A stretch of 64,000 nt of DNA from Cycloclasticus sp. (GTDB lineage Bacteria; Pseudomonadota; Gammaproteobacteria; Methylococcales; Cycloclasticaceae), in NCBI GenBank assembly GCA_040743155.1, contig JBFLJU010000001.1:620001-684000 (forward strand). The letters are read 5' to 3'. A model generated the notes under the pieces. The model made no database searches. It was not told where the DNA came from and was given only the letters and a program-made list of their open reading frames with translations. The translations under genes were made by a program, and so were the position numbers. Positions 43,410 to 54,522 of the stretch are shown piece after piece (position 1 is the stretch's first letter; the number at the start of each line of letters is the position of its first letter).

Positions 43410-43496
43410 AAGTTTTGTACCCAAAGGGCATTAGCTTCGTAAAACAGGCTAACAAAATGTCCACTTAATTTAGCTGTATATTTTGGAGATTGTAAA

Positions 43497-44015
43497 ATCG
43501 CAACAAAAAAAGTAAGAATAAACGAAGATATAACGATACCGAGCCTTAGGCTTATCGATCACGAAGGTGAGAAAATAGGTATTGTTACGTTAGAACAAGC
43601 CATGAGTATGGCTGCTGAGGTAGATTTAGATTTAGTCGAAGTCTCTCCAACAGCTAAACCGCCAGTCTGTAAAATAATGGACTATGGCAAGTTTAAGTTT
43701 GAAGCCAGTAAGAAACTACAGGCATCAAGGAAAAAACAAAAAAACATTCAGGTAAAAGAAATTAAATTTCGACCTGGAACTGATATTGGTGATTACAACG
43801 TTAAATTACGTAATCTGAGGTCGTTTTTAGAACACGGCGATAAAACCAAAATCACAGTAAGGTTTCGCGGCAGAGAGATGGCCCATAGAGAGTTAGGTAT
43901 GGAGCTACTAAAGCGGGTAGAAAAAGATTTAGAAGAATTAGCAGTGGTCGAACAACGGCCAAAGTTTGAAGGTCGCCAGATGGTTATGGTTATGGCACCA
44001 AAGAAAATTAATTAA
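43497..44015 (+). CDS. infC: Translation initiation factor IF-3, ATC start
   Basis: Binds 30S subunits and checks the start codon. The reading frame has an internal ATG at 43602, but the IF-3 N domain ([27 protein letters not shown]) is encoded upstream of it. The frame opens at ATC 43497, with GGAG 8 bases before. IF-3 genes are known to use AUU-type starts for autogenous control (E. coli AUU), so ATC fits. Product 172 residues; C domain '[18 protein letters not shown]' and '[17 protein letters not shown]'-like region present. Confidence 0.95.
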   Translation: MATKKVRINEDITIPSLRLIDHEGEKIGIVTLEQAMSMAAEVDLDLVEVSPTAKPPVCKIMDYGKFKFEASKKLQASRKKQKNIQVKEIKFRPGTDIGDYNVKLRNLRSFLEHGDKTKITVRFRGREMAHRELGMELLKRVEKDLEELAVVEQRPKFEGRQMVMVMAPKKIN

Positions 44016-44027
44016 CGGAGTATAGTA

Positions 44028-44225
44028 ATGCCGAAGATGAAGTCAAACAGTGGAGCAGCCAAACGTTTCAAGAGAACTGGAACAGGCGCTTTTAAATGCA
44101 AGCAAGCTCACTTACGTCATATTTTGACCAAAAAAACTACCAAACGTAAACGTCAGTTGCGTAAAGCATCGCTGCTTCACGCGTCTGATACGAAAAGCGC
44201 AGCACGCATGCTGCCTTATAGTTAA
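44028..44225 (+). CDS. rpmI: 50S ribosomal protein L35
   Basis: 65 residues, highly basic. Seen: '[20 protein letters not shown]' start and '[20 protein letters not shown]' middle, standard L35. 12 bases after infC, with a GGAG site; rplT follows. In E. coli this operon part is repressed by L20. Confidence 0.97.
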   Translation: MPKMKSNSGAAKRFKRTGTGAFKCKQAHLRHILTKKTTKRKRQLRKASLLHASDTKSAARMLPYS

Positions 44226-44248
44226 TTTAGATTTATTGAGGATTAGAA

Positions 44249-44602
44249 ATGCCTAGAGTAAAACGTGGTGTTGTTGCAAGAGCAAGACACAAGAAAGTAT
44301 TAAAGCAAGCGAAAGGTTACTACGGAGCGCGTAGCCGTATTTATCGTGTTGCTAAGCAAGCCGTTATTAAAGCCGGTCAATACGCATACCGAGATCGTCG
44401 CCAAAGAAAACGTCAATTCCGCGCATTGTGGATTGCACGTATTAATGCTGGCGCACGTAGTTGTGGACTGTCATACAGCCGCTTTATGAATGGCCTTAAG
44501 AAAGCATCTATCGGTTTAGATAGAAAAGTATTAGCAGACCTTGCAGTATTTGATAAAGATGCGTTTTCGCAATTGGTAGCGACTGCGAAATCAAATTTGT
44601 AA
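44249..44602 (+). CDS. rplT: 50S ribosomal protein L20
   Basis: 117 residues. Seen: '[19 protein letters not shown]', '[33 protein letters not shown]' and '[26 protein letters not shown]', standard L20. It assembles early on 23S rRNA and is the autorepressor of the operon in E. coli. A GAGG site precedes the ATG. Confidence 0.97.
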   Translation: MPRVKRGVVARARHKKVLKQAKGYYGARSRIYRVAKQAVIKAGQYAYRDRRQRKRQFRALWIARINAGARSCGLSYSRFMNGLKKASIGLDRKVLADLAVFDKDAFSQLVATAKSNL

Positions 44603-44633
44603 ACAACTACTACAAACTGATTGTTAGTCGTGA

Positions 44634-44668
44634 GGGAAAGGTCTAGTGGCCTTTCCCTTATTTATTTG
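44634..44668 (+). terminator. Hairpin with T-rich tail between rplT and pheS (possible attenuator)
   Basis: GGGAAAGG-TCTAGTGG-CCTTTCCC, a perfect 8-bp stem, followed by TTATTTATTT. It lies just where E. coli pheST has its attenuator. A Phe-rich leader peptide is not obvious here, so simple partial termination is also possible. Confidence 0.7.
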
Positions 44669-44678
44669 GAATAAGTAA

Positions 44679-45710
<1,032 letters not shown>

Positions 45711-45728
45711 GCTAGGTAGGGAATCATA

Positions 45729-48107
45729 ATGTTAGTAAACGAAGCATGGCTTAAGGAATTTGTAGACTATTCTATTCCAACAGAGCAATTAACAGAAAAA
45801 TTAACAATGGCTGGGCTAGAAGTAGACTCAGTCGAACCAGCGGCAGCTGAGTTTTCAGGTGTGCTTGTTGGTGAGGTTCTGTCGGTTGAAGCACATCCAA
45901 ATGCAGATAAATTACGATTGTGTAAAGTGTCGATCGGTGAATTGGAATCATTAGATATTGTTTGTGGTGCAAGTAACGTGAGGGTTTCCTTACGCATCCC
46001 CGTGGCTATTGTTGGCGCTGTATTACCCGGTGATTTCAAAATCAAGCCCTCTAAATTAAGGGGCGAGCCTTCTAACGGTATGTTGTGCTCTGCACAGGAA
46101 TTAGGCTTGGACGATTCAGCCGATGGTTTGATGGAGTTACCTATCGATGCACCCATTGGTGTTGATATCAGAGAGTACCTTCAACTCAACGATACAATTA
46201 TTGAGGTGGATTTAACGCCTAACCGAGCAGACTGCTTAAGTATCGAGGGTGTGGCGCGTGAAATATCTTGTTTTACTGGAGAAGCGTTTTCAGTAAAAGA
46301 AGCTGTAAATCTTGATGCTACGATTGATGACCAGGTGAATGTTAGAGTTGATGCCACAGAAGATTGTCCGCGTTATTTAGGCCGAGTAATAAAAGGGTTA
46401 GATCGAACTGTTCCTACCCCCGTATGGATGCAGGAAAAGCTACGACGTTGCGGGCAACGTAGTCTAGGTCCCCTAGTGGATGTCACGAACTATGTTTTAC
46501 TGGAGTTAGGTCAGCCACTTCATGCGTTTGATTTGAATAAAATTGAAGGTGATATCGTTGTTAGGCGCGCACAGGCGGATGAGTCACTGGCGTTGTTAAA
46601 TGAGCAAACCATTGAGCTAGACGACGATGTATTGGTCATTGCTGACCAGAACAAAGCATTAGCCTTTGCGGGTGTAATGGGTGGTGAGGAATCCGCTGTT
46701 GATGATGAAACGACGGATATTTTCTTAGAATGCGCATTTTTCAAGCCGTTAACAATAGCCGGAAAATCTAGAAAATACGGTTTACACACGGATGCATCTC
46801 ACCGCTTTGAAAGGGGTGTTGATCCAGAGCTATGTTATAGGGCGCTAAACCGAGCAATAGGACTATTAACAAGTATTGCTGGTGGTCAGGTTGGCCCCTT
46901 AACGGATGCGTCATCTGAAAAGACATTACCTCAAAACAATCCAGTTGAACTTCGATTTGAAAGAATTCAACGCGTGCTGGGTATAGCATTAAGCGAAGAG
47001 CTTGTGGAATCGTACTTCCTTAGCCTAGGTATGGAAATTGAAAAAACGGATGCTAAATGGCTCGTAACCGCGCCCAGCTACCGTTTTGATATTGCGATTG
47101 AAGCAGATTTAATCGAAGAGGTTGCACGCTTGTATGGCTACGATAAGTTGCCACAAAATAGCTTGAATGTATCGGGGTCACTAATAGCCGTAGAAGAAAA
47201 AATTCAACCGCTGGATAGAATTAAAGATTTATTAGTTGATTTAGGTTATCAAGAAGCAATTACGTATAGCTTCACAGAAGAGGCGTCACTTAAATTATTA
47301 ACACCGAAAGATGAGCTCTACCGTTTAAAAAACCCGATATCCTCAGACTTGTCCGTTATGCGAACCACCTTATGGGCGGGTTTACTTAAAGCAATGCAGG
47401 CGAATCTCAATCGCCACGAAGAAACTGTTCGGTTTTTTGAAACAGGCTTAAAATTTACATTAAAAGATGGGCAGTTAGAGCAAGAACAAATGTTGTCTAT
47501 TTTGGCCACAGGGCAGTCCCAGCCAGAGCAATGGGGTGAACCTTCTAGAGCAATAGATTTTTATGATGTGAAACATGATATCGAGTCAATTTTGGCTCTA
47601 AATGGCTTACTATCAGATTACCAATTTAAATCAGCTAAGCATGATGCGTTGCACCCCGGACAAACAGCGGAGTTGGTTAATAAAGATGGGGAGCAAGTAG
47701 GCTACATTGGTTTGCTTCATCCGGCATTGGAAAGTGAGTTTGATGTTAAAAAACCAGTTTATCTAGTCGAGTTAAGGCAAGTATTGATTCAGACAAGAAA
47801 GCTACCTGTGTATGAAGCTATGTCGAAATACCCATCAGTTAGGCGTGACTTAGCTCTCATTGTCGATGAAAAATTACACGTAAATGACATTGTTGACTAT
47901 ATTAATAAGCAATATGATCTTGTGAACGAAGTTGTTGTGTTCGATATATATCAAGGTCAAGGTATAGAAACTGGTAGAAAAAGTATCGCTTTAGGCTTGA
48001 TTTTACAGGATAAATCTAAGACACTAGTCGACCAAGACGTTGATGAGCTTATCAACGAGTTGCTCAAGAATTTAAATAATTTATTTAATGCTCAGCTAAG
48101 AGAATAA
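45729..48107 (+). CDS. pheT: Phenylalanyl-tRNA synthetase beta subunit
   Basis: Substrate binding and editing subunit. Seen: EMAP-like tRNA-binding fold near 39-145 ('[24 protein letters not shown]'), B3/B4 editing domain ('[31 protein letters not shown]'), B5 ('[16 protein letters not shown]'-like region), and a C-terminal ferredoxin-fold anticodon-binding domain ('[19 protein letters not shown]'). 792 residues fits (E. coli 795). Confidence 0.97.
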   Translation: MLVNEAWLKEFVDYSIPTEQLTEKLTMAGLEVDSVEPAAAEFSGVLVGEVLSVEAHPNADKLRLCKVSIGELESLDIVCGASNVRVSLRIPVAIVGAVLPGDFKIKPSKLRGEPSNGMLCSAQELGLDDSADGLMELPIDAPIGVDIREYLQLNDTIIEVDLTPNRADCLSIEGVAREISCFTGEAFSVKEAVNLDATIDDQVNVRVDATEDCPRYLGRVIKGLDRTVPTPVWMQEKLRRCGQRSLGPLVDVTNYVLLELGQPLHAFDLNKIEGDIVVRRAQADESLALLNEQTIELDDDVLVIADQNKALAFAGVMGGEESAVDDETTDIFLECAFFKPLTIAGKSRKYGLHTDASHRFERGVDPELCYRALNRAIGLLTSIAGGQVGPLTDASSEKTLPQNNPVELRFERIQRVLGIALSEELVESYFLSLGMEIEKTDAKWLVTAPSYRFDIAIEADLIEEVARLYGYDKLPQNSLNVSGSLIAVEEKIQPLDRIKDLLVDLGYQEAITYSFTEEASLKLLTPKDELYRLKNPISSDLSVMRTTLWAGLLKAMQANLNRHEETVRFFETGLKFTLKDGQLEQEQMLSILATGQSQPEQWGEPSRAIDFYDVKHDIESILALNGLLSDYQFKSAKHDALHPGQTAELVNKDGEQVGYIGLLHPALESEFDVKKPVYLVELRQVLIQTRKLPVYEAMSKYPSVRRDLALIVDEKLHVNDIVDYINKQYDLVNEVVVFDIYQGQGIETGRKSIALGLILQDKSKTLVDQDVDELINELLKNLNNLFNAQLRE

Positions 48108-48111
48108 AAAA

Positions 48112-48411
48112 ATGTCATTAACAAAAGCTGATTTAACTGAACAACTGTTTGATGAATTGGGGCTCAACAAGCGTGAGGCCAAAGAGATTGTTGAACAAAT
48201 GTTTGAAGCAATAAAAGACTCTTTAGAAAAAGGTGAGCACGTTAAGATTTCTGGTTTTGGTAATTTTGAATTAAAAGATAAAGATGCACGACCTGGTAGA
48301 AACCCAAAAACGGGTGAAGATGTTTCTATTTCTGCTAGAAGAGTAGTGACTTTGAGAACAGGACAAAAACTAAAGGATCGAGTAGAAGCGTATGCTGGAA
48401 CCCAGCCATAA
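48112..48411 (+). CDS. ihfA: Integration host factor alpha subunit
   Basis: DNA-bending protein, heterodimer with IhfB. Seen: 99 residues; '[69 protein letters not shown]', the IHF/HU family pattern with the GRNPKTGE arm. It follows pheT by 4 bases and overlaps the next gene by 20. IHF could serve the nearby tyrosine integrase; this is inference. Confidence 0.97.
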   Translation: MSLTKADLTEQLFDELGLNKREAKEIVEQMFEAIKDSLEKGEHVKISGFGNFELKDKDARPGRNPKTGEDVSISARRVVTLRTGQKLKDRVEAYAGTQP

Positions 48412-48745
48412 CAATGAATTGCCGGCAATACCGGCGAAACGCTATTTCACTATTGGTGAAGTAAGTGAGTTGTGTGCTGTAAAACCTCATGTCTTGAGAT
48501 ATTGGGAGCAAGAGTTTACGCAACTTGAGCCTGTTAAGCGCCGAGGTAATAGACGTTATTACCAACGCCAAGATGTTGTTTTAATAAGGCAAATACGTGG
48601 TCTGCTTTATGAAGATGGTTACACAATAGGCGGTGCGCGTTCGCATTTATCGGGCGAAGGCACGCAAAAAGACACCTCACAGACAAAAATTGAGATTCAG
48701 CAAATTAAAGCTGAATTGGAAGAAATCTTAGCTATTCTAAAATAG
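48392..48745 (+). CDS. MerR-family transcriptional regulator
   Basis: 117 residues. Seen: winged helix '[66 protein letters not shown]', then a C-terminal coiled coil. No effector domain. It overlaps ihfA, a common gammaproteobacterial arrangement; target genes unknown. Confidence 0.92.
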   Translation: MLEPSHNNELPAIPAKRYFTIGEVSELCAVKPHVLRYWEQEFTQLEPVKRRGNRRYYQRQDVVLIRQIRGLLYEDGYTIGGARSHLSGEGTQKDTSQTKIEIQQIKAELEEILAILK

Positions 48746-48757
48746 TAAAACTTCGAT

Positions 48758-48836
<79 letters not shown>

Positions 48837-49000
48837 TCAACATAATTTATACTGTTTACATAACATGTTGATTAATTTGAAGTAAGTTTCATTCTGGCAC
48901 TGTTTAGCTTATTCTGTTGCATTCGTGCTAGTGTAAATTGAATTTAGAATTTCGAGCGTTGTTAAGCCATTATTGCGAGACTTGTGAAGCTGTTTTACAG

Positions 49001-50314
49001 CTAGTTGTGACCCAGCGTAACCTCGTAATTATAAAAGCTAAATTTGTTTTTACCTGCCTGCTTGGCACGGTACATCGCCTGATCAGCCTGCCTCACTAAC
49101 ACGTCTAATTCGGTTTTATGATTAGAGTTAATAGATGCGCCACAAGATGCAGTCAGATAATGGGTTTCGCCTCCCATTATGTATGGCTCAGACAAGGAAG
49201 CAAGCATACGATTTAATATCTGTTCTGCCTGATCACGGCTTTCTAAGCCACCTAAGATGACCGTAAATTCATCCCCCCCTTGTCGAGACACCGTATCATC
49301 TTCACGAAGTTTCTTTTTTATCCGTTCAGCCACCTCAATTAAAATATTATCACCGACCTGGTGACCATGATTGTCATTTATCGGCTTAAAGTCATCCAAA
49401 TCAATAAAGCAGATCGCAAGCATCGTATTGGTACGCTTACTGTGCGCAATGGCCTGAGTAAAGCGATCTGCAAATAGAGCTCTATTAGGTAACTTCGTCA
49501 ATACATCGTAATGTGCTAAGGCATGTAATTCTTCTTGTTTCTTTTTATCGTCGGTTAGGTCTTTCCATGAAATAAGTAGCCCCTTATTTTCGCCAATTGG
49601 TACAGCTGTTAGCAACACCTCTACTGGAACGGTTTCGCCATTTTGCTTTTTGAGAAGCCACTCAATACGCAAGTTGCCACGCTCGAAAGCCTCGGATATT
49701 ATTTCAACAGATTTATCGAAAGAGTTAGTACCACAAAGCTGTTTAGGCGCTGAAAAATCTAAAGCGGCAGCAGACAGTACTTCTTCTTTACTTTGACAAG
49801 CAAGCAAATCGATCGCTGCTTGATTACAACCAATGTACTTACCATCTTGATATATTAATGCTGGACCTACTGAACACTCAAATAGCAGCTTATAATCTAC
49901 CGCATCATTGAATGGGGCGTTTATGCAGCCATCAGACATCTGCTGCTGCAATACACGAGAACCTATGCCTAAACGTATGCGTAATTCTGCTTTGTTTAAT
50001 GGGGTGAATATAAAGTCATTAACGGCTTTTGATAAGCTTGGATTAATATTATCAGCATTGCCGTATGTTGTTAGCATTAGAATATACGGCGTATGACCAT
50101 TATTGTTTTTACGAATACGCTCACAGAGGTCTATACCTGTCAGCTTCGGCATTTTCCAGCCGAGCAATAATAAGCTCGGCGCGTCGTCTTTCTGCATTAT
50201 GGCCCACGCTGATGCACCGTCTTCCACAGGTACAACCTCATAGCCCCAGCTTTGTGTGTTTTCCGTAAGCAGTAAACGCATCGCTTGATCGTTTTCTGCT
50301 ATTAATAATTTCAT
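49001..50314 (-). CDS. Diguanylate cyclase with pseudo-receiver and PAS domains
   Basis: Makes c-di-GMP. Seen: N-terminal receiver-like domain (1-118) in which the phosphoacceptor position reads Gly52 ('LLLLGWKMPKLTG', normally LLLLDW) and the conserved Lys-Pro reads Thr-Pro ('FIFTPLNKAEL'), so phosphorylation is unlikely. A PAS domain (about 145-260) with 'GKYIGCNQAAIDLLAC'. GGDEF domain (270-430) with an intact 'RQGGDEFTVIL' and an I-site RxxD (REDD) five residues before. 437 residues. It lies 46 bases downstream of the ANTAR gene on the same strand. Confidence 0.9.
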   Translation of the reverse strand: MKLLIAENDQAMRLLLTENTQSWGYEVVPVEDGASAWAIMQKDDAPSLLLLGWKMPKLTGIDLCERIRKNNNGHTPYILMLTTYGNADNINPSLSKAVNDFIFTPLNKAELRIRLGIGSRVLQQQMSDGCINAPFNDAVDYKLLFECSVGPALIYQDGKYIGCNQAAIDLLACQSKEEVLSAAALDFSAPKQLCGTNSFDKSVEIISEAFERGNLRIEWLLKKQNGETVPVEVLLTAVPIGENKGLLISWKDLTDDKKKQEELHALAHYDVLTKLPNRALFADRFTQAIAHSKRTNTMLAICFIDLDDFKPINDNHGHQVGDNILIEVAERIKKKLREDDTVSRQGGDEFTVILGGLESRDQAEQILNRMLASLSEPYIMGGETHYLTASCGASINSNHKTELDVLVRQADQAMYRAKQAGKNKFSFYNYEVTLGHN

Positions 50315-50360
50315 CTCAACTTCCTTTGTTAAAAATCAGTTCAAAAAGTTTCTAAGGTTC

Positions 50361-50999
50361 TTATGTCCTTTTAGGTATCGCCGACTTAAGCCAGCTTTTC
50401 AGTACATCTAATGAGTCAAAGGAACTATTTTGGGACTTCTGAAGATTTACGATAATCTCGATTGATGCATCCACCATGCGACGTTGTTTATTTCTACTTT
50501 CGGACTTAAGGCAGTCCAATATGTCTTGTTCAGAGAGCTCTGTTTTTTGCATTAACATACCAATAGCAACGCCCGTGATGCGGTTGTTTCTCATTTTTTC
50601 GTCAATGTCTTGCACGCGTCTAGAGATATGTTCACGTTCTTTATGCCAAAGTATGCCAAGTTGAATATGGGTACATATATCAGAGATCGATGGTTTTCCA
50701 TTAATGCAGCCTACAGACTGGCTAATGACTTCTTCGGGTAAGGATTGGTCGTTAAGAAAATTTACGCCTGATACCAAATACGGGTGAGGTAAGGATGCAA
50801 GATAAGGATGACATTCCTCCATTTTAGAAACGTCAACTATGCAAATATTGGGCTTGTTAGACGGGGCAGAAAAAGTATTTAAATTATCATAAAATCTCAA
50901 GTCATAACCCTGAGCTAACAATTTATTTTGCGCCTCTTGAAGTACAGTTGTGGTTGTACTAAATACATCAACGAGCACAAGACTTCCCCTTTTATTCAT
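50361..50999 (-). CDS. ANTAR-domain regulator (NasT/AmiR-type)
   Basis: RNA-binding antiterminator. Seen: N-terminal receiver-like domain (residues 5-120; 'PNICIVDVSKMEECHPYL' keeps an Asp); a coiled coil and ANTAR domain at about 132-190 ('RVQDIDEKMRNNRITGVAIGMLMQKTELSEQDILDCLK'). ANTAR proteins bind paired hexaloop hairpins in leader RNAs, often of nitrogen-assimilation genes. It is 212 residues long and precedes the cyclase gene. The nas genes are 28 kb away, so a link to them is only possible. Confidence 0.88.
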   Translation of the reverse strand: MNKRGSLVLVDVFSTTTTVLQEAQNKLLAQGYDLRFYDNLNTFSAPSNKPNICIVDVSKMEECHPYLASLPHPYLVSGVNFLNDQSLPEEVISQSVGCINGKPSISDICTHIQLGILWHKEREHISRRVQDIDEKMRNNRITGVAIGMLMQKTELSEQDILDCLKSESRNKQRRMVDASIEIIVNLQKSQNSSFDSLDVLKSWLKSAIPKRT

Positions 51000-51464
51000 C
51001 GCAACCTCAGTACATATGTATGTGCATTTTTATTTTAGAGGCGGGGGGTAGGCCTATGCTTTTAAGTTATGTTACTCCATTATTCTATAATTTTAAATAA
51101 TAACTAGGCAGTATTGTTGACTAAAAACATATCTAAAATAACTTTCATTAGGTGGAGGCTCATGGCGGGGTTCCTGTAGTTGTTGGTAATTATTTTTATT
51201 CATCTATTTATTGCTTATGTCACGTATCTTAGTGATGAGTTAAGCAGGTTATGTTTTGGGAATTCAAGTATGTGTACATGGGAGTTGCATGTGAGATCAT
51301 TTAAAGCTTAATACTTACTTGATGTTATATGAGTCTGAGGGATGAGAGTATTTTCATTGCTGAAAATACGCTCAAAATCAACAAAATTAAAAGGTGTTTA
51401 CATCGTTTGAACGAGTGACTTAAGTCTCTTGAATCATCTATACAGTTAGCTTACTAAGCGTTAT
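51000..51464. other. Intergenic region upstream of the ANTAR and exporter genes
   Basis: 465 A/T-rich bases between divergent units. No open frame of note. TTGAATCATCTATACAG-like pieces could be promoters, but none is convincing. Confidence 0.35.
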
Positions 51465-51503
51465 ATGGTATGGTTTAAAGGGAAACAAGTTGGGTGTCAA
51501 GTG

Positions 51504-52640
51504 ATGAGTATTAAGGTTATTACCGGTCTTTCATTATTGCTGTTGGCTATGGCGGCATGGTTTTATTTTGACGCTGAGCAACCGATAAAAGTTCGCTTGG
51601 TTTCAGTTAATAAAGGCCAAGTGGATTTGACGGTCTCAAATACACGGGCAGGGACTATTAAAGCGTGTAGCCGGTCGCGGTTATCATTGCCGATAGGCGG
51701 GCAAATTGCTGAATTATTTGTCCACGAAGGTGATCATGTTCAGAAAGACCAAGTGCTTATTCGGTTGTGGAATAAGGATCAGCAGGCACGTTTTGAAGAA
51801 GCTAAAGCACGGCTAGAGGTTGCCAAGTTGGCTGTGTTAGAAAGCTGCGGTTTGGCGGACCTGAATAAGCGAGAATACAAAAGGCTAGCGGGCTTAGCAG
51901 AAAAAAAACTGGTCTCTGTTGAACGTTTGGATGCCGCAGCCACAAAGGTGAGCATTTCGGCTGCGGGTTGTCGCAAGGCAAAAGCTAGCAAAGATAGTGC
52001 TATTGCGACGATGCAATTACAAAAAGCTATTCTTGAAAAAACAGAACTAACGGCACCATTCACCGGTGTGGTTGCCGAAATTAACGGTGAGGTGGGTGAA
52101 TATATAACGCCATCACCCTCAGGTGTTGCGACACCGCCAGCAGTGGACCTTATTGCTGATGGGTGTTTGTATGTAAGGGCACCGGTGGATGAGGTGGATG
52201 CGGCTAAGGTTCAAAAAGGCATGTTGGTTCATATCACCTTGGATGCTTTTCGTGGTGAGCAATTTGATGGAGTGGTGACGCGCATAGCACCCTACGTGAA
52301 AGAGCTTGAAAAGCAGGCGCGGACAGTCGATATCGATGTTAAGTTGGTGAATGCCAATGACCAGAAAGGCTTGTTGATAGGTTATAGCGCCGATGTGGAT
52401 GTGGTCATTCAACAGCAAAAAAATACACTTAGGTTACCGACTGAAAGCATTATTGATGGCAATAAGGTTTTTCTCTATGAGCGATCAAGCCAACGGATAT
52501 CATTAAAGGAATTTACCCCAGGGCTCAGTAATTGGCGCTTTACGGAAGTGGAAGCAGGCTTGCTTGAGGGGGATCAAGTGCTGTTGTCACTGGATGTTGA
52601 GGGTGCTGTAGATGGAGCGGCTGTGACCATTGAAGAATGA
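51504..52640 (+). CDS. MacA/HlyD-type periplasmic adaptor
   Basis: Membrane-fusion protein of an ABC export system. Seen: N-terminal membrane anchor (MSIKVITGLSLLLLAMAAWFYF); a lipoyl half-motif 'SRLSLPIGGQIAELFVHEGDHVQKDQVLI'; a coiled-coil hairpin (about 95-175); the second half 'AILEKTELTAPFTGVVAEINGEVGEY'; beta-barrel 'YVRAPVDEVDAAKVQKGMLVHITLDAFRGEQFDG'. The start was set at the ATG opening the anchor; an ATG 39 bases earlier is possible. It overlaps the ATPase gene by 4 bases (ATGA). Confidence 0.9.
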   Translation: MSIKVITGLSLLLLAMAAWFYFDAEQPIKVRLVSVNKGQVDLTVSNTRAGTIKACSRSRLSLPIGGQIAELFVHEGDHVQKDQVLIRLWNKDQQARFEEAKARLEVAKLAVLESCGLADLNKREYKRLAGLAEKKLVSVERLDAAATKVSISAAGCRKAKASKDSAIATMQLQKAILEKTELTAPFTGVVAEINGEVGEYITPSPSGVATPPAVDLIADGCLYVRAPVDEVDAAKVQKGMLVHITLDAFRGEQFDGVVTRIAPYVKELEKQARTVDIDVKLVNANDQKGLLIGYSADVDVVIQQQKNTLRLPTESIIDGNKVFLYERSSQRISLKEFTPGLSNWRFTEVEAGLLEGDQVLLSLDVEGAVDGAAVTIEE

Positions 52641-53296
52641 TTGAATTAAGTCATTTAGAAAAACGTTTCCAAATAGGCGATCAAGTGGTGCATGCCTTGG
52701 ATGATGTATCACTAAAGATCGAGGCAGGTGAGTACATTGCAGTGATGGGGCCATCGGGATCTGGGAAGTCTACCTTAATGAATATTTTAGGCTTACTTGA
52801 TCGAGCTAACGCGGGTGACTATCTACTCGATGGCATCAATGTGTCCAAGTTGAATGAAGCTGAAAGAACCCGCGTTAGAAGCGAAAAAATTGGCTTCGTC
52901 TTTCAATCGTATCATTTAGTACCCAGACTAACGGCACGAGAAAATATCGAATTACCGTTGGTGTTATCGGGCATACCCGTTAAACAGCGTAAACAAAAAG
53001 TGGATGAGGTGCTTGATAAACTGAGCCTAATGGATCGGGCGCACCATATTCCCAACCAGTTATCAGGTGGGCAGCGGCAACGCGTTGCGATAGGTAGAGC
53101 CATTGTAATGAAACCAAGCATATTATTAGCCGATGAGCCCACGGGCAACTTAGACTCGACGTCTGGGGCAGGGGTGACGCAGTTACTAGAATCATTAAAT
53201 GTGGAGGGGATCACCTTGATTGTGGTCACGCATGATCCAACATTAGGCGCTCGAGCGCGACGACAATTAAATATGCTAGATGGGCGCGTACTCTAA
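52637..53296 (+). CDS. MacB-type ABC transporter ATPase
   Basis: 219-residue cytoplasmic ATPase. Seen: Walker A 'GPSGSGKST', Q loop 'FVFQSYHLVPRLTA', signature 'LSGGQRQRVAIGRA', Walker B 'ILLADEPTGNLDS', H loop 'VVTHDP'. It is of the LolD/MacB subfamily. It serves the two permease genes that follow 20 bases later. Confidence 0.94.
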   Translation: MIELSHLEKRFQIGDQVVHALDDVSLKIEAGEYIAVMGPSGSGKSTLMNILGLLDRANAGDYLLDGINVSKLNEAERTRVRSEKIGFVFQSYHLVPRLTARENIELPLVLSGIPVKQRKQKVDEVLDKLSLMDRAHHIPNQLSGGQRQRVAIGRAIVMKPSILLADEPTGNLDSTSGAGVTQLLESLNVEGITLIVVTHDPTLGARARRQLNMLDGRVL

Positions 53297-53316
53297 CGAT
53301 GCTTTGGGGAGACATC

Positions 53317-54522
53317 ATGGGTTTTATCATGGATGTTTTAAGCCGGCACCGCTTTCGTACGATAGTTTTATGGGTTGCTATTGCCATTGGTGTGGTGGCG
53401 GTTAATCTATTGACAGCGCTTGGTGAAGGTGCAAAAACGTTCGTACTAACGGAGTTTAATCTGTTGGGGCGCAATACGCTCATCACCTTACCAGGAAAAA
53501 AAGAAACCACCGGTGGCATGCCGCCTATTACCGGTGAATCACCGAGGCCGTTAACATTAAGAGATGCAAAAGCGGTTTTTCGCTTATCGGGCGTGAAGGC
53601 TGTTGCACCATTAGTAATAGGCAATCTTGAGGCTTCCTACGCGGGAAAAATACGGGAGGTGCTAACGATTGGCAGTAGCCGAGATTTTTTTAGTATTCGC
53701 CAGCTAGAGGTTGCTCAAGGCCAGCTATTACCTGAATTAGACTTTAGTAAGGGCGACGCTGTATGCGTTATCGGTCAACGATTACGGAAAGAACTCTTTA
53801 AGCATCAGCCAGCCTTGGGTAAATGGATACGGTTGGGTGATACCCGTTTTCGAGTGATAGGGGTGTTAAGACAGGGTGGTACCAGTTTTGGTTTCGATAT
53901 GGGTGATGTGATTATTATTCCAGTTGCTAATGCCCAAGCCTTGTTTAACGTGGATGGATTGTTTCGATTATTTACCGAAGTACGGGTATACCAAGAGTTG
54001 GAAAACGTTAAACAGAAAATTATTAAATTGCTGAAAGAACGCCATGAAGGGGAGGAAGATGTGACGGTAATTTCTCAAGATGCGATGCTGTCTTCGGTGC
54101 AAAAAATATTAGATACATTAACTATAGCCGTCGCTGGCATCGCCTCAATTAGCATGTTGGTGGCCGGTATTTTAGTTATGAATATGATGATGATTACCGT
54201 TTCTCAGCGTATTAAAGAGATTGGCTTGTTGAAAGCGCTAGGCGCCACGTCTTCAACGGTGCGGGTACTGTTTTTGTGCGAAGCCGGTCTAATAGCAATA
54301 GTGGCGTCTGTATCGGGGTTGCTTTTAAGCTATTTGGTTATTTTTTTAGCGAATAGCTATTTTGAGGAGGTTCATTTTCATTCACCGTGGTGGGCGCAAG
54401 CTGGGTCGGTTTTGTTGGCGGTAGTTTTTGCCCTTTTATTCTCTTGGTTGCCGGCTCAAAGAGCCTCAATGTTATCGCCCGTTGAAGCCTTACAAGGTAA
54501 GCAACAAAAGGAGATACCTTGA
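53317..54522 (+). CDS. MacB-type ABC permease, first copy
   Basis: FtsX/MacB_PCD permease: one N-terminal helix ('IVLWVAIAIGVVAVNLLTALGEG'), a periplasmic domain (about 50-270; 'GVKAVAPLVIGNLEA', 'VIGVLRQGGTSFGFDMGDVIIIP'), then three helices at the C terminus ('IKEIGLLKALGATSSTVRVLFLCEAGLIAIVAS'). About 401 residues. ATG at 53317 is preceded by GGGGAG; an ATG 18 bases earlier is possible. Overlaps the next gene (TTGA). Confidence 0.92.
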   Translation: MGFIMDVLSRHRFRTIVLWVAIAIGVVAVNLLTALGEGAKTFVLTEFNLLGRNTLITLPGKKETTGGMPPITGESPRPLTLRDAKAVFRLSGVKAVAPLVIGNLEASYAGKIREVLTIGSSRDFFSIRQLEVAQGQLLPELDFSKGDAVCVIGQRLRKELFKHQPALGKWIRLGDTRFRVIGVLRQGGTSFGFDMGDVIIIPVANAQALFNVDGLFRLFTEVRVYQELENVKQKIIKLLKERHEGEEDVTVISQDAMLSSVQKILDTLTIAVAGIASISMLVAGILVMNMMMITVSQRIKEIGLLKALGATSSTVRVLFLCEAGLIAIVASVSGLLLSYLVIFLANSYFEEVHFHSPWWAQAGSVLLAVVFALLFSWLPAQRASMLSPVEALQGKQQKEIP

